A DNA stretch of 42,476 nt from Acidobacteriota bacterium (GCA_013285705.1 JABDHA010000033.1:1-42476); one strand, 5' to 3'; shown: positions 8,856 through 18,369, numbered from the stretch's first letter. The notes: generated by a model from the sequence alone, not told the origin. A program made the numbers and translations.

Positions 8856-11501
8856 TCAGGCGACGCTGATAGAGTAGCGCTCGCCAGCCTCGGTCGGCGC
8901 GCTCCATAGGTTTCCCCGATTTTCGGCTTCAACAGGTTTGCCGTCACGAATGCGGGTGATGCCGACTGGTTTCTGTCCCCAGGGATTTACAAACTGAAGC
9001 TTCGCGCCCTTCTCACTAAAAACCTCGAATCGGACAACATGTAAGCCGTCATAGGCCGCGCTGACGAGAAACGCACCGACAGCGCGAAGATTCTCGAAGC
9101 TCGCTGGACCGAGGTTTAAGGTATTCGGAAATACTCGAATTGTGCCGGTATAGCTCTGCAGCATGCATTCGTTGAGGACCACCGGCACAGCAAAGTTCTC
9201 GCACCACAACCCCATCCGCATGAGGAAGTCGAAGTCGGTCGTAAGGCTGTAACGACCGCCGATCTCGCGCAGACGATCATTGGAAACTCCGTCCGGCAGC
9301 ATGCAGTACTCGATCTGCTTCTTGAACCAATCGAGATCGAGCATGCCCAGACGAGCCCGAATCAGCGGTTGCGAAACGAGATCGTTCCCGCCCTCTAGTC
9401 GCATTGTCTTTGCAGTGAGGGTTGCGATCTCGAGAAATTTCCGGCCAGTATCCAGTCCGACCTGCTCTCCGGGGAAGACAGGCGCCAGTGTGATTGGGAC
9501 GTTGTAAACATGTTCGGGTGGAGCGTTGCTGATATCGAGCCAGACGTCTCCGAACGGGCCTTGTGCCTTCGGATAAGGTGCGAGATTTGCGCTGATTTCC
9601 TTCCAGTGTTGGCGCTCCTCCACATCCTGTCCAAGGATGGTGGACGCAGTATCCATCGCATCAAGCACAAACTTGATGAGCACAAGATCAAGAATGCAGT
9701 CTTTGTTGAGCTTGAAGTCAACGGTAAAGCCCCAGTTTTCCGAGGAGACCGAGGGGAAGACATGGTAGAAACCATCATCCTCTTTGGTGAGATAGGCCGC
9801 CAGAAAGCGCGCTGCAGAGCGCATCGTCGGATAGACTCTTGCGAGATATTTCTCATCTTGCGTATAGAGAAATTGCCACCACAGGCTTTGTACAGCCCAC
9901 GGGGTCATACAAATCTGGTAACCCCACGGTGGAACCGGATACGGAACAATCTGACTCGGAACTGGATAGGCTGAAAGCGGAAAGAAGGCTCCCGGCAGAT
10001 TGAAGCTGTCATGAGCAAACTTCTCTGACATCGGTCTCAGATTTTCGACCAGTTCCACATACGGTTGATGCATGTCGATATGGTTGCTCGAGAAGACACC
10101 CCAGTAGACCTGTTGGCAGTTGTAGTCGAGGTGGTAATCACTGTGCCAGGCGCTGCCGATGTCCCTATAAGACCAGTTCGCGAACAATCCCGGGGCGGTC
10201 TTATGCTTCCGTAAGCAGCACGCAAGGAAGTATTGGTTGTGATACCAGGTGCGTTCGAGTTCCTGGTCAAGAATATTTACGGCAGAAGCAGACCAGAATT
10301 CCCGCCAACGCGCTTCGGATCGATGCTTCAGATCATCGAAGTGCACTTTGGATGCAGCGGCAACGCTTCGGCTTGTGAATGCCGCAGTGTCCAACTCAGC
10401 CGCGGTGTAGACATGGGTCTGCGGAATTGTGATCCACGAAGCAGCATCCTCGCTGGCTGAAGTTTGTGCCTCAAGCCGCTCGAGAAGTATGTCGCGTGGA
10501 GTTGCCACAGCAATATCGAGGCGGAGAGCGCGGCTGTCCTTCGGAGTGAAGACCAGGCTCTTGCTGGAGTCGATCTGGCTAGTCGACCAGATTCCGAGGA
10601 GACGACCATGAAGCGCGAAGTTGCGATCCATCTCCGAGCGAGGTGGATTCGGGTTGCTCTCCGACGGCCCGATTGCTGGGAAGTACTGGAAGCATGAGAA
10701 TTCGCCCGCATCTCCGTCCACCCACTGCTTGAGTTCTGGTCTCGGCAGCTGATCTGGACTTGCCTCCACATGGCCTGAATCAAAAGCGCCCGAATGGAAG
10801 CCATCGATTTGAGGAGAGTAGATAACAGACAAGTCTGGAACAGAGGCATCCGTCGAAACTGTGAGCCGGCCTGAGTCCCAATCGACGAATGCAGTGCATC
10901 GTGCGGCGCGTTCTGGATCCTGTAAAGTCTTGATTTTTAGATCGAGCGTGAAGACTCCGTTGGCCGGACTAAGAGAGTAGGTTTTCGGCTCCACCCATCG
11001 CGAATCCCATTTCAACCAGACTGTCCCACAGCCCCACGGGCGCGGCCACGCTTTTCTATAAGATCTCCCGACCCTTTCACAGTATGTCCGGAAAAACTCT
11101 GCGTCTTCTACGGACAAAGAGTTTCCTTTAGCTTTGAGTTCTGCACTTGCCTTTCGCCACATATCGAGAATCTCGGAGAAAGGGCGCACTTCTTTGTCGC
11201 TTTCTTCTGTTACCCGGATATCCCAGCAGTCACTCTTCGAAATGTGGAAAGCGAGAGCGTCAGGCCGTACTACAGCGCATACTCCAACGTCTCCGTTGCC
11301 CAGCAGCATGCCCTCGAAGTAGGTTGGCCCCGGTTTCGTTCTCACAAAAGTGTGGCCGCCGGCACGCTCGAACGCATCGATTTTGTGAAGATTCGCCTGT
11401 GGCGATGAACGCGCAGTCTGGGGAGACGCGGTAGCCGGCCCGACGGCTGCCAGAGATGCCATGGCAGAAGTTTGAAGAAATTCGCGGCGAGTCGTTTTCA
11501 T
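8856..11501 (-). CDS. Tat-exported GH95-like glycoside hydrolase (putative alpha-L-fucosidase or related)
   Basis: An 881-residue predicted exported glycosidase. The start at 11501 gives a twin-arginine signal (TTRREFLQTSAMASLAAV). Residues 55-95 (PTYFEGMLLGNGDVGVCAVV) resemble the N-terminal beta domain of GH95, which typically has a PLGNGRLGAM-like stretch. Residues 438-470 (GLFANWSYRDIGSAWHSDYH, then LDYNCQQVYW) resemble the GH95 block containing WGSDYTLNINTEMNYW, the entry to the (alpha/alpha)6 barrel. Members of GH95 are alpha-L-fucosidases or alpha-L-galactosidases acting by inversion. The match is remote, so an assignment outside GH95 (another six-hairpin family) is possible. It lies 161 bp after the receptor gene of this locus. 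Its placement beside L-fucose genes supports, but does not prove, fucose release. Confidence 0.72.
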   Translation of the reverse strand: MKTTRREFLQTSAMASLAAVGPATASPQTARSSPQANLHKIDAFERAGGHTFVRTKPGPTYFEGMLLGNGDVGVCAVVRPDALAFHISKSDCWDIRVTEESDKEVRPFSEILDMWRKASAELKAKGNSLSVEDAEFFRTYCERVGRSYRKAWPRPWGCGTVWLKWDSRWVEPKTYSLSPANGVFTLDLKIKTLQDPERAARCTAFVDWDSGRLTVSTDASVPDLSVIYSPQIDGFHSGAFDSGHVEASPDQLPRPELKQWVDGDAGEFSCFQYFPAIGPSESNPNPPRSEMDRNFALHGRLLGIWSTSQIDSSKSLVFTPKDSRALRLDIAVATPRDILLERLEAQTSASEDAASWITIPQTHVYTAAELDTAAFTSRSVAAASKVHFDDLKHRSEARWREFWSASAVNILDQELERTWYHNQYFLACCLRKHKTAPGLFANWSYRDIGSAWHSDYHLDYNCQQVYWGVFSSNHIDMHQPYVELVENLRPMSEKFAHDSFNLPGAFFPLSAYPVPSQIVPYPVPPWGYQICMTPWAVQSLWWQFLYTQDEKYLARVYPTMRSAARFLAAYLTKEDDGFYHVFPSVSSENWGFTVDFKLNKDCILDLVLIKFVLDAMDTASTILGQDVEERQHWKEISANLAPYPKAQGPFGDVWLDISNAPPEHVYNVPITLAPVFPGEQVGLDTGRKFLEIATLTAKTMRLEGGNDLVSQPLIRARLGMLDLDWFKKQIEYCMLPDGVSNDRLREIGGRYSLTTDFDFLMRMGLWCENFAVPVVLNECMLQSYTGTIRVFPNTLNLGPASFENLRAVGAFLVSAAYDGLHVVRFEVFSEKGAKLQFVNPWGQKPVGITRIRDGKPVEAENRGNLWSAPTEAGERYSISVA

Positions 11502-11608
11502 GATCTGTGCAATGCCTTTTCCCGCGTATGCGGACTCGATCTTGCTGGACCTCGCCCGAGTTTCTCATGACGAAGTAGCGAGGAAATGTTAGCGATAGAA
11601 ACTGATGA

Positions 11609-11634
11609 GCTTCTGCTGATCTTCCCGCAGAAGC
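11609..11634 (-). terminator. Hairpin downstream of receptor A, possible terminator or attenuator
   Basis: GCTTCTGC (11609-11616) and GCAGAAGC (11627-11634) form a perfect 8-bp stem with a 10-nt loop, 29 bp after the receptor stop codon on the minus strand. The following minus-strand sequence has only a weak T content (TTTCT), so it may reduce rather than end transcription into the GH95-like gene. Confidence 0.4.
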
Positions 11635-11662
11635 CCATCCTTACGTCGCAGTCGCTCCGTGC

Positions 11663-14600
11663 TCAGAACGCGTACTTCAGCGAGAGCTGGAAGAAACGCG
11701 AATCCGGCGTGTTGTTTTGGAAGAACTGTGGTCCGGTGATCTGGCCAGCATTATTGTTGAGCGAGTTGGTGGGAGCCCCCAGAGTTGGGTGGTTCAACAG
11801 ATTGAACGCATCGGCGCGGAACTGAAGATTCTGCTCCCGCCAAACAGGAAACGTCTTGAAGATGGACATATTGAGTCGGTTATAACCCGGTCCATACAGC
11901 GTATCCTGCAGGCCACCAAGCAGACGGATGGCAGTTGCCGTATCGCGCACAGGTCCCTCGAACAGGACAGGAACTCCATCCGAATTTACTGACCCCACAG
12001 GGTGGGTTGCATCCGAGATGGTCTCACCGGGTAACGGGTTCGCCAGAGCGCAAGGGTTGAACCAGTTTGCCTTGTTGTGGACCTGAGCCGGGCAGGTAAC
12101 ACTTGGATTGCTCGGATCAGGCGAGCCGCCGCCGGAATAGGGGTCACGAACGATCGTCGCGCGTGCTCCGCCGCCAGCTGCCGTGCTGATGTTGGGCGAT
12201 ATGGAGAAGGGAGTGCCGGTTTGCGCTACCCAGGTCAATGACGTCGACCAGCGTCCGATAGCTTCGTCGACCCACTTGGAAGAGTTGCCGAGGAACGCTT
12301 TGCCCCTGCCGGCCGGGAGCTCGTAGCTTCCATTAATCGTAAAGCGGTTCCGTACATCGTAGACGGAGTTGGTGTATTCATCGATGAACGGAATGAGTGC
12401 CTGATTCCTGCTTCCGACTGCAGCAAAGTTGCCGCCCGCATCGCTGGCATCATCCATGGCGTGAGCCAACGTGTACGTACCTAGGAATGACAGACCGTGC
12501 GAATACCGCTTCTCGACTTTGGCCTGCAGCGAATTGTATGTGCTGACACCTGCATAACTGATCTGACCTACGCCGCCGAGATCCGGAAACGGGTTGAATG
12601 ACTGAGTGTTGGTTCCAGGACGGAAGAGTCCAGGAACGGTGTTGGGATTGTTGTAGAGGCTGAGATGCCGGGACACGTTGCCTACATAGCTGACGGTGAA
12701 GGCCATGTTCGGGGTAATGGCCTGCTGGACTGAAAAGCTGTAGTTCATCGTGTACGGCGTCTTGATCTTGGCGTCGGTCGCATGGAAGCCCGGATAAGAA
12801 ACGTAGTTCTGAAGTCCGCCGTTGTCCGTGATGACATGTTGAACGCCCTGCTCGAGCGAGATCCCCTGTACGAACAAAGACGGGCAACTGCCGGTGACGC
12901 AGCTTGCCGGGATGAACTGTGCCTGATTGGAGAACGGAAAGTTCGCACCAAGGTTTGTGTTGCCTTCCGACATCAGGCCGCCATAGAAGATGCCGAAGCC
13001 CGAGCGCACAACTGTGTTCAGGAGAGGCTGGTAGGCAAAGCCAATTCGGGGAGCGAAGTTGGTCTTCTGGCCTTCAGCGAGACGATCGTTGTCGACGTAC
13101 TGGATGGAGACATTGTCCTTGGCCAGCAGCGCCGGGAAGTTTGAACCGAGCGGGACATTGCTGGCGCTCTTGGGATACTCGTATACGGCAGACCCCGTCC
13201 CGAGTCCCAGTGGACCATTGACAACGAGGTTGGCGTGCTGGCCGCCGTTTTCCTTGTACGGTTGGTAGTAGTCGTAGCGCACGCCCAGATTGAGAGTTAG
13301 CGTATGTGTGACCTTCCAGTCGTCCTGAACATACCCTGCGCGATACCATTGCGCATCGTTTACATTTGGGGCGTTAGCTAAATAGGAGCTGCTCATCTGG
13401 TTCGCCAGGAAATCTGCTACGGCATTGCCGGTGAAGCTGACACCTGGAAGACCCGTGAAAGTGCCGTTGTAGTAGTACAGTCCGAGGGATGCGGGGGCAA
13501 ACTGATAGGCGAAACGAACCGCCTGGAGCGACAGTCCAGCCTTAAGCGAGTGGTTGCCGATATTGAAGGTTACATTGTCGAGGATCTGGTAGACGTTCTG
13601 TCCTTCGTTGTTGGTGCCTTCGGAGCCCCATGAGTTGATACCGCTTACACCGCCGTACGGCAAACCATATTGCCCGGGGCCAGGAGTAGGAACGCCTCCG
13701 AGTCCGAGGGAAGCCGCGATGTTTGGCTCATACGCATGCGCCTGAACGAACTTTGAACGGCCCCAGTTGTAACCGAAGCGAAATTCATTTGTGATCCGCG
13801 GGCTGAAGATGTGCGTTTCGCTCAGCATGAAGTTCATGAAGAGGCTAGGATCGCTCTCTCCACCATACCCGCTGCCGTCGAGGAGTGGTCCCAGAGGCAG
13901 ATCATTGAGCTTCTGCTCGTGGGAGTAGCTGTAGCGAGCGTAAGTCTGGTCTTTTGGGCTGATGTTCCAGTCCAAACGCTGATCCCATTGGATCGTATTG
14001 TCATGTACTCCGAGATTGACGTTGTAGTTGTTATAGGTCTTACCGTTATTGGCGTTCGGTTGAGGATAGAGAGTCAGGATATTTTGTGCGATCGAGTTGA
14101 TCTGTCCCGGACAAAATACATTCGCCTGACCATTGCAGGTGAGCGGCTGAGCCGCGTTCGCGGAATTCGGCTGATACAGAGTAACTGCAGGCGAATCCGT
14201 GAGCGCCGAATTGAGCAATTCTGAGAAATTGCCCTGCCGCATCAGCGGAGTCGGTACCGTCGTGATATTCGGGTTACTGATTGCGATACGGTTCACTTCG
14301 ATATCGCCGAAATAGAAGAGTTTGTTTTTCCAGATGGGAAAGCCGAGCGTCGCGCCAAACTGGTTCTGGTGGTATGGCGGAGTGGTCTGCGCGTTCCACG
14401 GAGTCGCGTCAAGGTTTGTATTGCGGAAATATTCCCAAACGTCCCCGTGAATCTGGTTCGTTCCCGACTTGATGCTTGCGCTCATCACCGCGCCGGCGGA
14501 GTGACCGAACTCGGCACTGAAGTTGCTTGTCTGCAGGTTGAACTCCGAAAGAGCGTCGGGGGGAGGCCGCATCACGAAGCTTGAACCGTTCAGGAAGTCG

Positions 14601-15322
14601 GTGAGGTTGCTGTTGTTGTCGACACCGTCAAGAATAAAGTTGTTCTGTTCTGCGCGTTGCCCGTTTGAGACGAAGTCGCCGGTACCGCTGCCGCGGGTAG
14701 CACCACTATTTGAGGAAGCGGAGACCGCGCCGGCAGTGAGCTGTGCGATATACACCCAGTTGCGGCCGTTGAGTGGCGTCTGGTTGATCTCCTTTGTATC
14801 AATGGTCTGTCCTACAGCACTGGTCTCACTTTGTAACAGCGGAGCCTCACTTGAGACTGTGACCGTTTCTGACACTGCACCTGGTGTCAGGCGAAGATTC
14901 ACTTCAAGGCGTTGCTGAGCGTTGACATGCAAATTTTGACGCGTCAGGGTTTGAAACCCGGTGACAGATACGCTCGCGGTATAGTTGCCGATCTTGATTG
15001 GCGAAAACGTGTAATTTCCACTCTGATTGGATTGAGCCTGAAGGGTGAGCCCGGTTTCGTTATCCGTGAGCGTGACATTTGCTCTGGCCAGAACGGCTCC
15101 AGTGCTATCGCTTACAGTTCCGGTGATGGCACCTTGATCGACCTGGCTCCATCCGGCCCTCGGCAGCAGGAATGTAATAGCGAACAAGAAAAGTCCTGAT
15201 CTCATCAATCGGTATGTCCATGTCCGATGGCTTTTCCTCCCATTCAGAAAGTTAGAACTTCCCGTTTCTGAAAGCGCCGACAGACTGCTCTTCCCGGGCG
15301 CTTGAAATGAAATGTCATGCAT
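11663..15322 (-). CDS. TonB-dependent receptor with carboxypeptidase-regulatory-like domain (receptor A)
   Basis: Large outer-membrane receptor for TonB-driven uptake, probably of an oligosaccharide. I take the ATG at 15322 (MHDISFQAP...), which has an AGGAGG SD 9 nt upstream; the frame to 15370 would run through an operator palindrome. The product is about 1219 aa with an unusually long N-terminal stretch before the hydrophobic signal (LMRSGLFLFAITFLLPRAGW). A CarboxypepD_reg domain follows (GAITGTVSDSTGAVLARANV), then the plug (INQTPLNGRNWVYIAQLTAG, FSAEFGHSAGAVMSASIKSG), the barrel, and a terminal aromatic residue (LSLKYAF) as expected for BAM-dependent insertion. There is no SusD gene nearby. 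The promoter carries a GAGCGCTC operator shared with the divergent regulator A. Confidence 0.95.
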   Translation of the reverse strand: MHDISFQAPGKSSLSALSETGSSNFLNGRKSHRTWTYRLMRSGLFLFAITFLLPRAGWSQVDQGAITGTVSDSTGAVLARANVTLTDNETGLTLQAQSNQSGNYTFSPIKIGNYTASVSVTGFQTLTRQNLHVNAQQRLEVNLRLTPGAVSETVTVSSEAPLLQSETSAVGQTIDTKEINQTPLNGRNWVYIAQLTAGAVSASSNSGATRGSGTGDFVSNGQRAEQNNFILDGVDNNSNLTDFLNGSSFVMRPPPDALSEFNLQTSNFSAEFGHSAGAVMSASIKSGTNQIHGDVWEYFRNTNLDATPWNAQTTPPYHQNQFGATLGFPIWKNKLFYFGDIEVNRIAISNPNITTVPTPLMRQGNFSELLNSALTDSPAVTLYQPNSANAAQPLTCNGQANVFCPGQINSIAQNILTLYPQPNANNGKTYNNYNVNLGVHDNTIQWDQRLDWNISPKDQTYARYSYSHEQKLNDLPLGPLLDGSGYGGESDPSLFMNFMLSETHIFSPRITNEFRFGYNWGRSKFVQAHAYEPNIAASLGLGGVPTPGPGQYGLPYGGVSGINSWGSEGTNNEGQNVYQILDNVTFNIGNHSLKAGLSLQAVRFAYQFAPASLGLYYYNGTFTGLPGVSFTGNAVADFLANQMSSSYLANAPNVNDAQWYRAGYVQDDWKVTHTLTLNLGVRYDYYQPYKENGGQHANLVVNGPLGLGTGSAVYEYPKSASNVPLGSNFPALLAKDNVSIQYVDNDRLAEGQKTNFAPRIGFAYQPLLNTVVRSGFGIFYGGLMSEGNTNLGANFPFSNQAQFIPASCVTGSCPSLFVQGISLEQGVQHVITDNGGLQNYVSYPGFHATDAKIKTPYTMNYSFSVQQAITPNMAFTVSYVGNVSRHLSLYNNPNTVPGLFRPGTNTQSFNPFPDLGGVGQISYAGVSTYNSLQAKVEKRYSHGLSFLGTYTLAHAMDDASDAGGNFAAVGSRNQALIPFIDEYTNSVYDVRNRFTINGSYELPAGRGKAFLGNSSKWVDEAIGRWSTSLTWVAQTGTPFSISPNISTAAGGGARATIVRDPYSGGGSPDPSNPSVTCPAQVHNKANWFNPCALANPLPGETISDATHPVGSVNSDGVPVLFEGPVRDTATAIRLLGGLQDTLYGPGYNRLNMSIFKTFPVWREQNLQFRADAFNLLNHPTLGAPTNSLNNNAGQITGPQFFQNNTPDSRFFQLSLKYAF

Positions 15323-15358
15323 TTGGTACGGCCTCCTGAGCGCCGTCAAAAAACCATA

Positions 15359-15370
15359 GTGAGCGCTCAC
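15359..15370. promoter_or_regulatory. Operator candidate O1 (GTGAGCGCTCAC), receptor A promoter
   Basis: Perfect 12-bp palindrome between the receptor promoter and its SD, centred 14.5 bp downstream of the CTAACGTG block on the minus strand. A regulator bound here would block the start of receptor transcription. Regulator A is the obvious candidate, by position. Confidence 0.65.
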
Positions 15371-15378
15371 AGGCAGAC

Positions 15379-15407
15379 CACGTTAGGTATCAAACATTAT
15401 TTGTCAA
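15379..15407 (-). promoter_or_regulatory. Candidate receptor A promoter (TTGACAAATA...CTAACGTG)
   Basis: Read on the minus strand, TTGACA (15407-15402) is a consensus -35 hexamer, followed by TACCTA and CTAACGTG. The receptor B promoter has the same blocks (TTGACAAATA...CTAGCGTG), with the spacer between them 2 bp longer. The exact -10 is uncertain because TACCTA sits only about 12 nt from the -35. Confidence 0.45.
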
Positions 15408-15474
15408 TTGCTCCAAATTAAATTATTGATTTTACACATATTATCTATTTGCCATTGTCGAATTTCTGCAAAAT

Positions 15475-15486
15475 GTGAGCGCTCGT
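15475..15486. promoter_or_regulatory. Operator candidate O2 (GTGAGCGCTCGT)
   Basis: Matches O1 at 10 of 12 positions, with an intact GAGCGCTC core. It lies upstream of the receptor promoter and about 160 bp before the regulator start, so it could help form a looped repression complex with O1 or O4. Assignment to regulator A is inferred. Confidence 0.55.
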
Positions 15487-15571
15487 CGTGAATGTACTAT
15501 CTCCGGAAGTATGAAGCGTTCGCCTCTATATCGAACCTCGGAGGCTGAGTTTACGATCGTGGCTTTTCGTA

Positions 15572-15583
15572 TCGAGCGCTCGA
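15572..15583. promoter_or_regulatory. Operator candidate O3 (TCGAGCGCTCGA)
   Basis: Perfect 12-bp palindrome with the shared GAGCGCTC core but different outer bases from O1. It lies 56 bp before the regulator A start, a likely position for the regulator's own promoter. Confidence 0.5.
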
Positions 15584-15638
15584 CACAGCGACCATTGACG
15601 GGCTCAATATAACGCAGGTAGGATGCCGACTGGTAAAG

Positions 15639-15650
15639 ATGAGCGCTCAC
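15639..15650. promoter_or_regulatory. Operator candidate O4 (ATGAGCGCTCAC) overlapping the regulator A start codon
   Basis: Matches O1 at 11 of 12 positions. The ATG of regulator A is the first three bases of the site, so the regulator's first codons (M-S-A-H) are part of the palindrome. Binding here would roadblock its own transcription. This placement supports autoregulation and also fixes the chosen start. Confidence 0.6.
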
Positions 15651-16403
15651 TCTAAAGAAACCAGCAAATCCCGCAGAGATCTCCGCAAGCACGAGATAGC
15701 GGAAGTTCTTCTGGCCGAAATCGTCGGTGGAACCCTGGCTCCTGGGGAGCAAATATCAGAAAGAACCTGGGCTGCAAAATTCGGCGTTGCCCAGGCATCG
15801 ATCCGCGAAGCCATCAATATTCTCGCGCACGAGGGCTTTGTCACCAAGGAGTCGGGCCGAAGCGCCAGGGTGGTGAAGCTCAGTGAAGAAGATGTGGTTC
15901 AGCTCTATGAGGTTCGTGCGGGACTTGAAGGGATGGCTGGATATCTCGCCGCGTCTGGGAGAGCCGACGTCTCCCACCTGCAATCCATCGTGCAGGGGAT
16001 GCGCGGTGCATCTCAGGCGCGTGACAGCAAGGCGCTGACGGATTGGGATCTTCAGTTTCATCTGGAGCTCTGCAGAATTTCCGGCAACCCCCATCTCCTC
16101 AGTTATGCTCAAAAGATCCTTCGACCGTTCTTTGCATTTGTGCGAATGAGAGTCAGTGTCAGCGGTCAGGGAACGTCGGCCTGGGGACAGGATGTCGACT
16201 CGCATCAGCACATTGTCGATCTAATTCAAGAAGGAGAAGCCGATCTCGCGGAGCACTACGTAAAGAAGTCTATGGTCCGCTTCGCATCTACCGCTCGCAA
16301 GAACTGGATACTGCATGACAAACGATCCGAAGAACAGCCTCCGGTCAAAGACGGCCGAAGAAGGAGAAACAATTCGTCGAGCCAAACCGGCGAATCGACG
16401 TGA
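15639..16403 (+). CDS. GntR-family FCD regulator (regulator A) with overprinted C-terminal tail
   Basis: A 254-residue FadR/FCD-type regulator, clearly paralogous to regulator B at 27559 (shared blocks include FGVAQ..IREAIN.L and NLQSIV/HLQSIV). The winged helix spans about residues 15-85 (recognition helix [18 protein letters not shown]; wing GRSARVVKL). The FCD domain spans about 90-220 with [19 protein letters not shown] and SHQHIVDLI. At the position of the usual last metal histidine, this protein has KKSMVRF with no His, as does B. Residues after about 228 ([17 protein letters not shown]...) have no counterpart in B and lie over the next gene in another frame, so the last about 27 residues look like read-through past an ancestral stop. 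Probably represses its own locus through the GAGCGCTC sites, relieved by a sugar acid. Confidence 0.92.
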   Translation: MSAHSKETSKSRRDLRKHEIAEVLLAEIVGGTLAPGEQISERTWAAKFGVAQASIREAINILAHEGFVTKESGRSARVVKLSEEDVVQLYEVRAGLEGMAGYLAASGRADVSHLQSIVQGMRGASQARDSKALTDWDLQFHLELCRISGNPHLLSYAQKILRPFFAFVRMRVSVSGQGTSAWGQDVDSHQHIVDLIQEGEADLAEHYVKKSMVRFASTARKNWILHDKRSEEQPPVKDGRRRRNNSSSQTGEST

Positions 16404-18369
16404 TGCCGGCTCTGGGCAAAGCGATATCACGATTGAGTCGGTATTAGAGTCGTCGGCCTCGTGGCGCGAGGTGACAACCCACGCAACCGGGCCGGCTGGC
16501 AGCTTGCCGCTATCTGCGGAGATGTTGCTGTCACAGCCATCGGGAAATCTATTCGGTTTGTCGCAGAATGCGGGCATGGGCTGGGATCCCAGCCGATTGC
16601 TTGATCCTGAATTCCTCATCCTAAGTACGCACGGTGGGCTGCGCGCAGACAATGGACGGCCCATTGCGTTGGGATTCCATACCGGACATTGGGAAGTGGG
16701 CCTGCTGGTCGCCGAGGCGGCACGAGAGTTAAAGTCACTTGGTTCGATCCCATTTGCGGGTGCGTGCACCGATCCTTGTGACGGAAGAACACAAGGTACC
16801 ACGGGAATGATGGATTCCCTGCCCTTTCGCAATGATGCGGCAATGGTGTTGCGCAGGCTCATGCGTTCTCTGCCGACGGGTAAAGGCGTACTCGGTGTGG
16901 CGACGTGCGACAAGGGTCTGCCCGCCATGATGATGGCGCTTGCATCGGCCGGGGCGCTCCCCGCTGTGCTCGTGCCGGGCGGAGTCACTCTCCTGCCTGA
17001 GTCTGGCGAGGATGCGGGCAAGGTACAAACAATCGGCGCGCGGTTTGCGCAACAGCAGATCACATTGGAATACGCCGCCGAAGTTGGCTGTCGCGCCTGT
17101 GCAAGTCCCGGAGGCGGCTGTCAGTTTCTCGGTACAGCGGCTACTTCTCAGGTTGTCGGAGAAGCACTCGGTCTGTCGCTCCCGCACACAGCCCTCGCTC
17201 CTTCGGGTCAGCCAATCTGGCTTGATGCCGCCACACGCTCAGCGCGAGCGTTGCGCCGTCTGGAACAGATGCGCATAGGAGTGAAGGACGTATTGACGGA
17301 CGGCGCTCTGCGCAATGCGATGGTGCTGCATGCAGCATTTGGCGGTTCGACGAATCTATTGATTCATCTGCCGGCAATAGCCTTTTCTGCGGGACTGAAA
17401 CGGCCGACTGTTAACGAATGGGCAGCGGTGAATCGCGAAATTCCGCGTCTCGTAGATGCTCTACCGAACGGGCCGCGAGGGTTTGCCACCGTACAGGTAT
17501 TCCTGGCGGGGGGCGTTCCGGAGGTCATGCTGCATCTGCGAGCCGCTGGACTTCTCGATACCAGTGTTTCGACAGTATCAGGTGCGACGCTCGACTCATG
17601 CCTGGACTGGTGGCAGCAGAGCGAGCGCAGGAACGATGTTCGCAAGCGACTGCAAGAACTCGACGGTATAGAACCTGAAGATGTCATCATGAGCCCTGAC
17701 CACGCCCGGGCTCGCGGCCTGACTTCCACACTCTGCTTCCCTATGGGAAATCTTGCTCCGGAAGGCTCAGTCATCAAGAGCACGGCAATTGATCCATCGC
17801 TTGTGGATGAAAATCAGGTCTACCGGCATCGCGGACCATCCAAAGTATTCATCACCGAAGCAGATGCGATCGAGGCAATCAAGAACGGCAAGATCGGACA
17901 CGGCGATGTGATTGTCTTGATCTGCGGCGGACCAAAAGGCGCAGGTATGCAGGAGACTTATCAGGTAACCTCAGCGCTCAAGGCCCTTCCACACTGCAAG
18001 CACGTCGCGGTATTGACAGACGCTCGGTTCAGCGGAGTATCAACAGGCGCATGTGTGGGACATATCTCTCCCGAAGCACTCGCGGGTGGCCCAATCGGAA
18101 AGGTGCACGATGGAGACGTGATCGAGATCATGATCGATCGTCTCAAGCTGGAGGGCTCAGTCAGCCTTATAGGCGATGCCAAACGTACTTTTCAGGCAGA
18201 CGAAAGCGATCAAGTGCTAAAACAGCGTTCCCCACGCTCAGATCTGAAGCCGCATCCGCAGCTACCTGCAGATACGAGGTTGTGGGCTGCCTTAGTGCAA
18301 GCGAGTGGCGGCGTTTGGAGTGGCTGCGTCTACGACGCTGATGCGATCATCGCTAAATTAGAGAAATGA
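16315..18369 (+). CDS. yjhG: YjhG/YagF-family aldonate (D-xylonate-type) dehydratase
   Basis: Iron-sulfur dehydratase of the IlvD/Edd superfamily, 684 aa, cytoplasmic. It matches the YjhG/YagF branch closely: long blocks such as [66 protein letters not shown] and ALAGGPIGK. Cluster-ligand cysteines are likely C155 and C198, with C259, C262 and C269 in the third motif. Characterised members convert D-xylonate to 2-keto-3-deoxy-D-xylonate; related aldonates are possible substrates. The first about 45 residues are not family-conserved because the gene starts inside regulator A (89-bp overlap), with no good SD, implying translational coupling. The substrate in this locus is an inference; a XylB-like dehydrogenase is encoded at 36676. 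Confidence 0.93.
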   Translation: MTNDPKNSLRSKTAEEGETIRRAKPANRRDAGSGQSDITIESVLESSASWREVTTHATGPAGSLPLSAEMLLSQPSGNLFGLSQNAGMGWDPSRLLDPEFLILSTHGGLRADNGRPIALGFHTGHWEVGLLVAEAARELKSLGSIPFAGACTDPCDGRTQGTTGMMDSLPFRNDAAMVLRRLMRSLPTGKGVLGVATCDKGLPAMMMALASAGALPAVLVPGGVTLLPESGEDAGKVQTIGARFAQQQITLEYAAEVGCRACASPGGGCQFLGTAATSQVVGEALGLSLPHTALAPSGQPIWLDAATRSARALRRLEQMRIGVKDVLTDGALRNAMVLHAAFGGSTNLLIHLPAIAFSAGLKRPTVNEWAAVNREIPRLVDALPNGPRGFATVQVFLAGGVPEVMLHLRAAGLLDTSVSTVSGATLDSCLDWWQQSERRNDVRKRLQELDGIEPEDVIMSPDHARARGLTSTLCFPMGNLAPEGSVIKSTAIDPSLVDENQVYRHRGPSKVFITEADAIEAIKNGKIGHGDVIVLICGGPKGAGMQETYQVTSALKALPHCKHVAVLTDARFSGVSTGACVGHISPEALAGGPIGKVHDGDVIEIMIDRLKLEGSVSLIGDAKRTFQADESDQVLKQRSPRSDLKPHPQLPADTRLWAALVQASGGVWSGCVYDADAIIAKLEK

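Larger units (their letters stand above)
15323..15638. other. Divergent control region between receptor A and regulator A
   Basis: A 316-bp AT-rich region with no gene. It holds a candidate receptor promoter (15379-15407) and, from the receptor side to the regulator start, four copies of the 8-mer GAGCGCTC, each listed separately; the fourth overlaps the regulator start codon. An 8-mer at four places in about 290 bp is far above chance. Confidence 0.8.

Noticed and set aside
15359-15650. Repeated GAGCGCTC sites considered as a CRISPR or iteron array
   Set aside because: Spacing is irregular, units are 8-12 bp palindromes, and no cas or replication genes are present; operators fit better.
16221-17063. 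280-residue minus-strand frame opposite the YjhG-type dehydratase
   Set aside because: Antisense shadow with low-complexity composition; the sense gene has full family motifs.
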